From a virus, in the IMG/VR virus record IMGVR_UViG_3300045922_000910, positions 1 to 21,606 of that record: a stretch of 21,606 nt of DNA; one strand, 5' to 3'. Numbering within the stretch: the first letter of the stretch is position 1; every line of letters starts with the position of its first letter. The position numbers were made by a program, and so were the translations under genes. This document shows positions 1 through 5,919 of this stretch, in pieces. Under the pieces are notes generated by a model. It saw nothing but the letters and a program-made list of their open reading frames with translations. It did not search any database and was not told the origin of the DNA.

Positions 1-572
1 TACCCGGGGCCGTCATTGGCGGGTGCTGGGCGGGTGCTCACTTGGGGGGCTATCTCGCCCAGCAGGTGGAGGTCTGCGGCTATGTAGTGCTTGGCCTGCT
101 CGGGCGGGCAGTCATAGAACAGGCTGTTGTAGGTGAGCACATCCACGGTAACGGCATCGTGGCGGGTGTCGCTGTCCGTGGCGGTGCGGATGAGGGGGCC
201 GTGGTGCGTACCCGCCCAGCCATGCAGGTGGTGGTGCAGCTGCTGGAGCAGGCGCAGGCGTTGCAGGGCATCGGCTTGGTGCTCGCTGCCGTTGTAGGTG
301 CTGGCCAGTGACCACTGCACCACGTGCAGGCGTATGCTGGCCTCGCCACGTTGCGCGGGGTGGGCAATGTTGGTCCAGTTGATGGCCGCAAACTCCACAA
401 ACACGGCGGGGAAGTCAAAGCTCTCGCGCTGCTCTAGGAACTCGGGCTGGGCGTTGTAGAGGTCTATCCACTTGATAATGGGCAGGTCGTTCCCTCCCCC
501 AGCCCCTCCCTCGGGGAGGGGAGCTAAAGCGGCCAGGCGGGCGGCGAGTTCGGTGTAAACAGTGGCTAACAT
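1..572 (-). CDS. gp37-like (DUF1834-type) phage protein, probable tail terminator; partial, 3' end beyond the window
   Basis: The frame is open from an ATG at 572 to the left edge (190 codons, no stop), so the C-terminus is missing. The protein starts MLATVYTELAARL and contains FPAVFVEFAAINW (about residues 54-66). It then has a beta-rich stretch (IRLHVVQWS) and a histidine-rich helix. Small Mu gp37-type proteins have this kind of make-up: an N-terminal helix, an 'F-P-A-V-F-V-E' strand, then a sandwich. They lie in the head-tail connector/tail terminator region, just after gpG and gp36 as here. The family call is inference from context and pattern. Residues about 17-28 (PLPEGGAGGG) are encoded by a copy of the GC-rich dispersed repeat and are probably a disordered insertion. 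Conservation of frame across the insertion suggests the gene is still functional. Confidence 0.6.
   Translation of the reverse strand, partial: MLATVYTELAARLAALAPLPEGGAGGGNDLPIIKWIDLYNAQPEFLEQRESFDFPAVFVEFAAINWTNIAHPAQRGEASIRLHVVQWSLASTYNGSEHQADALQRLRLLQQLHHHLHGWAGTHHGPLIRTATDSDTRHDAVTVDVLTYNSLFYDCPPEQAKHYIAADLHLLGEIAPQVSTRPAPANDGPG
491..523. repeat. GC-rich dispersed repeat inside the gp37-like gene
   Basis: A short hairpin-forming unit (CCCCTCCC-TC-GGGGAGGGG core with a CCCCCAG shoulder) belongs to the same family as the copies at 599-706, 1083-1117, 2590-2735, 5874-5900, 13485-13539, 16017-16073, 19767-19806 and 20127-20163. It is read in frame as a Gly/Pro-rich peptide near the N-terminus of the gp37-like protein. 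Confidence 0.7.
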
Positions 573-598
573 GGGTAAGGGATTTGGTGTTGTGATTG

Positions 599-706
599 GC
601 CTCACCGATAAGCCCCACCCCAAACCCCTTCCGCCTGAGGCGGAGAGGGGAACACCCCTCTTCGGGCTGTGTTCGCTGAGGCGGAAGAGGGGCAGGGGGT
701 GAGGCC
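599..706. repeat. Composite GC-rich repeat, nested palindrome, in the gpG/gp37 gap
   Basis: The 150-bp gap between the gp37-like start (572) and the gpG stop (723) is mostly this repeat. The outer arms are CCTCACC at the left and GGTGAGG at the right. Between them are two family units (AGCCCCACCCC...GCGGAGAGGGG and a CTGAGGCGGAAGAGGGGC unit). The whole block could fold into a long stem. It could work as a transcript end or an mRNA-stability element between the two genes. It has no U-tract, so an intrinsic terminator is not supported. I see nothing else in this gap. Confidence 0.65.
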
Positions 707-722
707 AAAAGGCGGCGCTGCA

Positions 723-1292
723 TTATTTAAATATATCGGTTTCAAGACGTTTCAAAGCGGTATGGAGCTGCATTTGAATGCGGCGGTTGAGCAGGTTGGA
801 GTTGCCCATGAACTGGCGCTTGGGCAGCACCATGCGCACGGTACGGGTGTGGCCCTGGCGGGTGTGTGCGGCCACAGTTTCTGTGCGGCCACTACGGCGG
901 CGGGAGAAGCTGCGCACACTGTGAGCCCGGACGGCCTGGCTCATGGTGGCATTCACCCCCTCATTGTGGGCACGTGCATAGGGCACATCGTTGGCTACCA
1001 CCACGCGTCCCCAGTTGGCCTCCTGTATGCGGATACCCCGCTTGAGCCTGCCGGATTGCACCAGCAGCTGGCGGCGACCAGAAGCCCCCCTCCGGCTCCC
1101 CCCACCGGGGGGAGAGCTGCGCCGGGCAGGCCAGCGTTCAAATCCCGTATCCTGCCAGCCTTGGCGTTGGAAGCGGTCTTTGAAGAAGTTGACGGCAGTC
1201 ACACCCGCCACTTTGGGGAAGTCGCGCCCCAGCCTGCGCATGCCTTGCAAGCCACGCCCAAAGTAGGGTACTTCAAATCGCTGTGCTTTCAT
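723..1292 (-). CDS. Phage virion morphogenesis protein, Mu gpG-like
   Basis: The protein has 189 aa and starts MKAQRFEVPYFGRGLQG. Features of the gpG/virion-morphogenesis family are visible: a basic helical N-terminus, LLVQSGRLKRGI (about 76-87), VPYARAHNEG (about 103-112), and a C-terminal KRQFMGNSNLL (about 158-168). In Mu this family acts in joining head and tail. It lies downstream of the portal/gpF gene in the same direction, as in Mu. Residues about 55-74 (RSSPPGGGSRRGAS) are encoded by a dispersed-repeat copy inserted just before the conserved LLVQSG motif. The family often has a variable loop there, so the insertion is likely tolerated. Confidence 0.85.
   Translation of the reverse strand: MKAQRFEVPYFGRGLQGMRRLGRDFPKVAGVTAVNFFKDRFQRQGWQDTGFERWPARRSSPPGGGSRRGASGRRQLLVQSGRLKRGIRIQEANWGRVVVANDVPYARAHNEGVNATMSQAVRAHSVRSFSRRRSGRTETVAAHTRQGHTRTVRMVLPKRQFMGNSNLLNRRIQMQLHTALKRLETDIFK
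1083..1117. repeat. GC-rich dispersed repeat inside the gpG-like gene
   Basis: A GCCCCCCTCC...CCACCGGGGGG palindromic unit of the GC-rich family sits inside the coding sequence. It is translated as a Ser/Pro/Gly/Arg-rich loop upstream of the LLVQSG motif. Confidence 0.65.
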
Positions 1293-1317
1293 GTGAACTT
1301 TGTATGCGTATTCTGCG

Positions 1318-1325
1318 TATATTTG
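1318..1325 (+). promoter_or_regulatory. Candidate -7 promoter box TATATTTG, plus strand
   Basis: This is an exact match to the Bacteroidota -7 consensus TAnnTTTG, in the gap between portal (stop 1394) and gpG (start 1292). The nearest TTTG upstream is at 1299-1302, only 15 bp away, which is shorter than the usual 19-21. The -33 element is therefore weak or missing. The 11-mer GCGTATATTTG also occurs in the strong promoter read on the minus strand at 16794-16804. No plus-strand protein gene follows; the possible product is the RNA listed next. Confidence 0.35.
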
Positions 1326-1330
1326 TACTC

Positions 1331-1403
1331 TAAGCCTTCGGAGGGAAATCGCGAACGGGAAACCTAGTAATTGATGCGCCTGTCTTGAAGGCTTTATTTT
1401 TTG
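1331..1403 (+). ncRNA. Possible small RNA, antisense to the portal-gpG leader, ending in hairpin and T-run
   Basis: About 6 nt below the TATATTTG box lies AAGCCTTC (1332-1339). Its exact inverse, GAAGGCTT, is at 1387-1394 and is followed by TATTTTTT. A transcript from about 1331 could form an 8-bp closing stem round a 47-nt loop and end at the T-run. It would be antisense to the intergenic part of the minus-strand mRNA and to the last codons of portal. The stem is short and the loop long, so it is not a classic intrinsic terminator. This is a hypothesis from sequence only. Confidence 0.25.
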
Positions 1404-3973
1404 AGTAGGACTCCTTTTCTGATTTCAGATATTTTTTGCTCAAGCACGGGATACCAAGTTGCGATTTCCCCTTCGGTCACAACCACCGCGTAGGTGCCCT
1501 CATTGTAGTTTTTCAAGTATAGGGTTTTAGGTTTGATATCTCTATCAAACCACACTTCATCTGGCTGTGCCAGTATCTGGTTCACCAGTGGAGCCATCGC
1601 CCAGCGGTTTTCGGCGGGCTTGGCGTTGTCGAAGTGGTCTATCAAATGTCGGCGTTCGGCCTTTATCCAGGTCTGCTGGTAGCTGGGGAAGTAGAGGTCT
1701 TGGCTGTTGCGCCCCTGCGCCACGGCCTGCACCGCCCACCACTGGCGGAACGCGTCCTTGCTGTTGTTGCCCAGTGCGGGCTTGGGCAGGCTACTGCGGT
1801 CTAGCTGCGCCCAGTCGTCCAGGCCATACTTGCGCCAGCCCGTCCTCCCTATGTCATAATTCTGGAGTACGCGGGTGCGGGCAGCGTTGAAGATCTGGTT
1901 CTCCTGCCCAAAGTTGAAGCGGAAGTCGGGCTTCACGGCCTGGTTCACCAGCGCGGAGTCTAGCTTAATATCTTCCCGCCCTGGCAGGGCGGCCACCTGA
2001 ATCACCTCGCAGCGGCAGTTCCAGCCATTGGGGGGGTAGATGGTACTCCACACGGGGTCGTCTGCACGTGCCGTGAGTCCATTGAGGGCGGCATGTTCAC
2101 TGCGGGTGCGGTCGTCCAGCACGGCCCGGTACTGGAGGTCAAACAAGTCCTTGTCTGCCTGCTGGCGGAACCAGTTGGCGGCGTTCTGGCTGGCGGCTAT
2201 GGTGTGGTTATACTCCGCCTGTAGCCAGTTCCTGCGCTGCACCTCGAAGCCTGCGGCCTCTACCCGGGCTTTGAAGTCGGCGAAGTCGCGGCTTTGCCCT
2301 GCCAGTGCCTTCAGCTCCAGTGCCTGCTCATAGGTGCTGGCCGCGCTGAAGTAGTAGATGTTGGCATGGAAGGCCGCGATTCGCTGATTATCTGGGCTGT
2401 CATAGTCCGGCTCCACATTGTAGCCACGTTCAAAGCCCTGTTGCAGCGTCTGGGCATAGTACAGGAAAAAGTCAGCGGGTATATCTAGTGCCTTGTCCTG
2501 CCACAGCCTATCCATCAGGGCCTGCCACTTGTCTGCAAAAGCGCCTTCATCTGGCAGCGCGGCCATCAGGTGGTGGCCACAGCAGGGGTGCCCCATCGCG
2601 CCTAAGGCGGACACAGCCCCCAGCCCCTCCCCGCTAGGGGAGGGGGGCTGCTTTCCCGGCGCTGCCCGTAGCCCTCCGTGGTGGTGCCCCCCGCCCAGCT
2701 CCTCTCCGCCAGCGGCGGAAGGGGGCGTATGCGCCGCAAAGGCTGCGCCCTGTTGCTTGATCCCCTTGATCTTGGTGCCATAGGTCTGCTCTAGGTACTG
2801 CGCATCCAGCTCAAAGCCCATGTCTGCGATGGTCTTGTCTATCTGTATCTGCGCCTGTAGGTCTACGGTGTCGGCAAATTGGGTGTAGATGAACTCGTAG
2901 CCATCCAGGTCATAGCCCAGGGCTTGCAAGCGCCACCAGAGGTGCCAGTTCACAAAGTCCTGTATATACCGCAGGTCTGCCCGCAGGTAGTCATCCGCCA
3001 GGCGCTCATGCACCTGGCTTTGGCTGAGGGAGGCGCCCTCGTCTGTGAGCATGGTGACGCCAAGGATGAGCTTGGAGATGCGCTTTTGGCGGAGGGTGAT
3101 GTTTTCGAGGAACACCTTACTGGCATCCGTGGCCTCGCTTTCCATGATGCTGACCTCTGTGCCCTCGGGGAAGCGTGCCCAGCTGGCGTTTCGGAACTGC
3201 TCCAGAAACTGGTCTATGCGCGCCAGCTCCTTGCTGTCGCGCTCGCTGGTGGTGGCGTGGATGAGGGGCACGCCAAAGAGGGCGGTGTACTCGTCCCAGG
3301 CCTCGGTAGCGGCGCGCATCCACACGATTTCGGGTAGGGCTTTTTCGAGCAGCCCGGCGTCTGCCTGCTCGCCAATGGGGATGGCCCACACATCCCAGGG
3401 GGGCTTGGTGTAGTCTATGCCCTGTTGGTCGCCCGGTGTGCGCAGGAGCAGGTGTTTTTGGGGCAACACGTGCTGGCGGGGCAGCGGGCGCAGCTCGGCT
3501 ATCTCGCCGTCCTCGTCGAGCCCGGTAATCTCCAGCAGGGTGTAGCCATAGAGGCGGGCATCCAGCGCGGCCTGCACCAGTTGGTAGAACCAGGGCGTGT
3601 TGAACAGGCGGGTGCGCTCTTCGTCCACCTCTGCGGTATCGCGCTTGCGCACCACGAAGGCCTCGCCCAGCACGCGGATGCGGCGGGTGTTGCACACGCT
3701 GGCCAGGTGGGCATCCAGCATGATGTTGGCATAGAGGTTCTGGAGCAGGTCGTTGCGGGGTCTGTCGGGGTCGCGAAACAGGCGCAGGGCGCGTTTGAAG
3801 GCGGTCAGCTCCGCACTGGCCCAGGCTTCGTTCCGCAGGCGGATGCTGCGCATCATGCTGTCGGGCGGCCGTTGCTTTGGGGGCATGGCCGCCGCTTGTG
3901 GGGCGGGTGTTTGCGCCTGAGGTGTTCGCCCCCCGTTCTGGGGACGTAGTAGGGACAGCAGGAAATCTCTCAT
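1394..3973 (-). CDS. Portal (DUF935, Mu gp29-like) fused to gpF head-morphogenesis protein with C-terminal PBECR-type nuclease-like domain
   Basis: The ORF has 859 aa. Residues about 40-410 look like a DUF935 portal: LARIDQFLEQFRNASWARFPEG and the helical part after it (about 290-350), then YEFIYTQF. The portal is the dodecameric DNA gate of the capsid. Residues about 411-470 are low-complexity Gly/Pro/His linker encoded by dispersed repeats. Residues about 475-660 are Mu gpF-like, with DDRTRSEHAALNG (620-632) and NGWNCRCEV (649-657). Residues about 740-859 match the layout of the phage-encoded Barnase/EndoU/ColicinE5/RelE-like (PBECR) toxin domains often found at the C-terminus of gpF proteins: RHLIDHF, PDEVWFD, TLYLKNYN, VVV and a final TWYPV...IRKG. 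Portal and gpF are separate genes in Mu (29 and 30). The fusion point coincides with the repeat insertion. Portal and gpF calls are firm; the nuclease domain is a good guess. Confidence 0.87.
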   Translation of the reverse strand: MRDFLLSLLRPQNGGRTPQAQTPAPQAAAMPPKQRPPDSMMRSIRLRNEAWASAELTAFKRALRLFRDPDRPRNDLLQNLYANIMLDAHLASVCNTRRIRVLGEAFVVRKRDTAEVDEERTRLFNTPWFYQLVQAALDARLYGYTLLEITGLDEDGEIAELRPLPRQHVLPQKHLLLRTPGDQQGIDYTKPPWDVWAIPIGEQADAGLLEKALPEIVWMRAATEAWDEYTALFGVPLIHATTSERDSKELARIDQFLEQFRNASWARFPEGTEVSIMESEATDASKVFLENITLRQKRISKLILGVTMLTDEGASLSQSQVHERLADDYLRADLRYIQDFVNWHLWWRLQALGYDLDGYEFIYTQFADTVDLQAQIQIDKTIADMGFELDAQYLEQTYGTKIKGIKQQGAAFAAHTPPSAAGGEELGGGHHHGGLRAAPGKQPPSPSGEGLGAVSALGAMGHPCCGHHLMAALPDEGAFADKWQALMDRLWQDKALDIPADFFLYYAQTLQQGFERGYNVEPDYDSPDNQRIAAFHANIYYFSAASTYEQALELKALAGQSRDFADFKARVEAAGFEVQRRNWLQAEYNHTIAASQNAANWFRQQADKDLFDLQYRAVLDDRTRSEHAALNGLTARADDPVWSTIYPPNGWNCRCEVIQVAALPGREDIKLDSALVNQAVKPDFRFNFGQENQIFNAARTRVLQNYDIGRTGWRKYGLDDWAQLDRSSLPKPALGNNSKDAFRQWWAVQAVAQGRNSQDLYFPSYQQTWIKAERRHLIDHFDNAKPAENRWAMAPLVNQILAQPDEVWFDRDIKPKTLYLKNYNEGTYAVVVTEGEIATWYPVLEQKISEIRKGVLLKK
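2590..2735. repeat. GC-rich dispersed repeat block inside the portal-gpF fusion
   Basis: Bases 2590-2634 are the same as 16017-16061 except for one mismatch (45 bp, same plus-strand orientation). The second copy is intergenic, which shows this linker is repeat DNA and not protein-derived sequence. The hairpin core is CCCCTCCCCGC-TAGGGGAGGGG. A second unit (CTCTCCGCCAGCGGCGGAAGGGG) lies at about 2701-2725. On the minus strand the block codes for the linker between the portal and gpF domains. Confidence 0.85.
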
Positions 3974-4006
3974 TGTGCGGCGATTTAAAGGGCTTCGAAG
4001 GCTATA

Positions 4007-4474
4007 TTAGAGTCTGGCCTGGGTACGGGCATTCTGCCCGGCGTTGAATCCTGTGTGGTCTTGGCCATCGGGCAGGGTAGGTAGGTCTGGCAGCAGCTCG
4101 CCCTTGGCCACCTGTTTGAGCCACGTGATGGCGGCATCGTAGCGGTCCATGCGCAGCTGCGGAATGGCCCGGGGGCTGATGCGGCTGTGCAGGTGGTAGA
4201 GCGTGATGTCTATACAGTACAGCTTGATGAGTGGGTGGCGGTCTGTGGCCGTGGCGGCAAAGAGGGTGGCCACATCGTAGCGGCTGTTCAGGTAGCTGCT
4301 CATCTCGGCTATGGCGGAGAGCACCGCCTCGTGCAGCACGGGGGCATCTGCCAGCCTGGCCACCGGAAGGTCGGGGCGCTCCCCCACGCTGAGGGGTGCC
4401 ATGCCGGGGGGCAGTATCTGTGCCAGTTGGTCGTCTTTGATGACTTGGCGAAAGTCGGGTATGGTGAGGAACAT
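4007..4474 (-). CDS. Mu gp36-like protein (DUF1320 type), head-tail connector
   Basis: The protein has 155 aa. It starts MFLTIPDFRQVI and continues with a helical core: EAVLSAIAEMSSYLNSRYD (about 49-67), then HPLIKLYCIDITLYHLHSR (about 80-98) and YDAAITWLKQVAKGELLPDLP (about 113-133). This order, ending in a 'W-L-x-x-V-A-K-G' helix, is typical of the DUF1320/gp36 family, thought to sit at the portal-tail interface. The C-terminus (DGQDHTGFNAGQNARTQARL) looks disordered. The start codon lies directly beside a tandem aatggag-type repeat (4478-4508). It precedes portal by 33 bp on the same strand. Confidence 0.75.
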   Translation of the reverse strand: MFLTIPDFRQVIKDDQLAQILPPGMAPLSVGERPDLPVARLADAPVLHEAVLSAIAEMSSYLNSRYDVATLFAATATDRHPLIKLYCIDITLYHLHSRISPRAIPQLRMDRYDAAITWLKQVAKGELLPDLPTLPDGQDHTGFNAGQNARTQARL

Positions 4475-4477
4475 GTT

Positions 4478-4508
4478 GAATGGAGAATGTAGAATGTAGA
4501 ATGGAGAG
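4478..4508. repeat. AT-rich 7-bp tandem repeat (GAATGGA/GAATGTA units)
   Basis: About four and a half units of a 7-bp repeat (GAATGGA, GAATGTA, GAATGTA, GAATGGA) fill most of the 43-bp gap between the gp36-like start (4474) and the gpW-like stop (4518). Related blocks are at 7279-7309, 4827-4911, 7718-7750, 8133-8164 and 11482-11536. Such units are common between genes in Bacteroidota genomes. Confidence 0.7.
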
Positions 4509-4517
4509 GGGGGTGCG

Positions 4518-4823
4518 CTAGGGGCGGTTGGCGGTGATGTGGAGGGTGAAGTCGGGGGAGATGTCTAGGGCAAGGGGTTCGAGGCCGTCGGCGCGGAGCT
4601 GTGTGCGGATGTCCTGCCGCAGGGCGATGACCTCGCGCGGGCGCATGCTGGCGCGCAGCTGGCGGTGGATGGCCAGGCCCGCCAGTGGCGATTCGCGCCA
4701 GCTGCCTTTGTCGGTAAGCAGCAGTAGTTGGATGTGCTGCTCATCGCTCAGGTCTGCCACAAAGTCGCCATCGCGCAGCGTGGGCGTCAGGTTGTCGTCT
4801 AGGAGGATGTCTGTAGCGGCCAT
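4518..4823 (-). CDS. Baseplate wedge protein, gpW / T4 gp25-like
   Basis: The protein has 101 aa. It carries the layout of the small gp25/gpW/Mu gp46 lysozyme-like baseplate family: a short N-terminal strand followed by FVADLSDEQHIQLLLLTDKGSWRESPLAGLAIHRQL. The 'Q-x-I-x-x-L-L-x-T-x-x-G-x-x-x-x-x-P' pattern is the family hallmark, followed by an ALRQDIRTQLRADGLEP helix. These proteins link baseplate wedge and sheath. It lies directly downstream of the hub gene, as expected for baseplate partners. Its start abuts an AT-rich repeat (from 4827). Confidence 0.75.
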   Translation of the reverse strand: MAATDILLDDNLTPTLRDGDFVADLSDEQHIQLLLLTDKGSWRESPLAGLAIHRQLRASMRPREVIALRQDIRTQLRADGLEPLALDISPDFTLHITANRP

Positions 4824-4826
4824 GTG

Positions 4827-4911
4827 ATTAAATGGATAATGTAAAGTGTATAATGGATAATGAATGACGTTCGTGATTGTCCGTTATCCGTTATCCATTC
4901 GCCATTGGTTA
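4827..4911. repeat. AT-rich palindromic repeat (aatggataat / attatccatt type)
   Basis: The whole 85-bp gap between the gpW-like start and the hub stop is repeat. The left arm has AATGGATAATG-type units. The right arm has their inverse (CCGTTATCCATTC). The right end (GGTTAATT) supplies the TAA stop of the hub gene at 4909-4911. The two arms could form a stem in the joint mRNA. The units are close relatives of those flanking the four-helix-bundle gene. Confidence 0.65.
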
Positions 4912-5859
4912 ATTGGCTTTAGGTCCTAGCTTGATGCGTTGTCGGTAGCCGTTCACGCCAAAGGTGCGCTCCACCTCGTCTACCAGGTAGTTGCCCTCGC
5001 GCTCGGGGTAGGCGTTGTCGCGCAGGCGCACGATGTCGCCGTGGTTGATGTAGGGCAGGCCAAAGAGTTCGAGGTCTCCGGCATAGCCGTCATAGTGCAG
5101 CTTGTCCATAGTGGCGGCAGCTTGTTGCCTCAGGGTGCTTTCGGGCAGGTCGTAGAAGTGCAGGGTGTGCTCCTCGCCGTCGGGGTCGCCCAGCTGTATC
5201 TCCAGCTTGGTATTGTTGGGGTAGAGGCTGATGGCGCGTATCTTGAGCCGCCTGTCCGCTTTGATACGGTACTCCAGGTTGCTGCTGATGATGTTGTGCT
5301 GGAAGTCCAGCAAGTGCGGGCGGGTGTTTTGCAGGCTGGGCACATAAGCCAGTCCCACGTAGAGGGTGCCGTTGCGGAAGAAGCTGGGGAGGCCAAAGTC
5401 GGCATAGAGCACCTCGAGTATCTGCGCGGGGGTGGCTTGGTTGACGCTGAAGCGACCAAGCGGGATGTCTGGCACTTGCAGGGGGATGCCCTGGGGCAGC
5501 ATGGCCTCCAGCAGCTGGCGCACCGTGGTATGGCGGAATGCCAGGTTGAAGCGTTGCTGCTTGAGCAGATACATATTGTCCTCAGCCTCATACTGCATGG
5601 GGATGCCGGGCTTCACAGCGGTGATGTAGCCCTCGAACACGGTGCGCAGGTGGCCATCATAGCCCAGCTGTATACGGCAGGGGTCGCCCCGGCGCACGGC
5701 CTGCTGTAGGTTCTGCCGGCGCAGGCGCAGGTTGCGGGGCAGCGACAGGGCAAGCGTATCCGTGCGCTGCTTCCAGCCGGAGGTGATGGTCAGCTCCTGG
5801 CAGAAGGCAAACGGCTTTAGGCGTTCGCCCAGGGTGATATGACTGGAGAGGACAAACAT
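4909..5859 (-). CDS. Baseplate hub, late-control gpD / Mu gp44-like
   Basis: The protein is 316 aa from the ATG at 5859. A GTG at 5868 in the same frame would add three residues; I prefer the ATG. It has the hub-family layout: TITSGWKQRTDTLALSLP (beta, about 22-39), RGDPCRIQLGYDG and VFEGYITAVKPG (about 55-85). Then come a helix (TTVRQLLEAMLPQGIPL) and a QATPAQILEVLYADFGLPSFFRNGTLYVG segment typical of gpD/gp44 proteins. It ends GNYLVDEVERTFGVNGYRQRIKLG, the usual 'V-x-x-V-x-x-x-F-x-x-x-G-x-R-x-x-I-x-L-G' hub tail. Hubs bind the spike and sit at the base of the tail tube. It lies between the gpW-like gene and the tail fibre. In Mu it would be with the tape measure, so its place in the minus block is unusual. 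Confidence 0.82.
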   Translation of the reverse strand: MFVLSSHITLGERLKPFAFCQELTITSGWKQRTDTLALSLPRNLRLRRQNLQQAVRRGDPCRIQLGYDGHLRTVFEGYITAVKPGIPMQYEAEDNMYLLKQQRFNLAFRHTTVRQLLEAMLPQGIPLQVPDIPLGRFSVNQATPAQILEVLYADFGLPSFFRNGTLYVGLAYVPSLQNTRPHLLDFQHNIISSNLEYRIKADRRLKIRAISLYPNNTKLEIQLGDPDGEEHTLHFYDLPESTLRQQAAATMDKLHYDGYAGDLELFGLPYINHGDIVRLRDNAYPEREGNYLVDEVERTFGVNGYRQRIKLGPKAN

Positions 5860-5873
5860 GGTAGGCACCCAGA

Positions 5874-5900
5874 ACCCCCACCCCTTGAGGGGGTGGGGCC
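5874..5900. repeat. GC-rich palindrome between fibre and hub genes
   Basis: CCCCCACCCC-TTGA-GGGGGTGGGG is a near-perfect hairpin in the gap of about 60 bp between the fibre stop (5920) and the hub start. It resembles the GC-rich repeat family. It has no T-run, so it is not called a terminator. Confidence 0.55.
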
Positions 5901-5919
5901 TGCTGGGCTGGAGGTGCTG

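Noticed and set aside
669-1367. 232-codon plus-strand ORF opposite gpG
   Set aside because: gpG on the minus strand is well supported; the ORF crosses dispersed repeats and has no recognisable domain.
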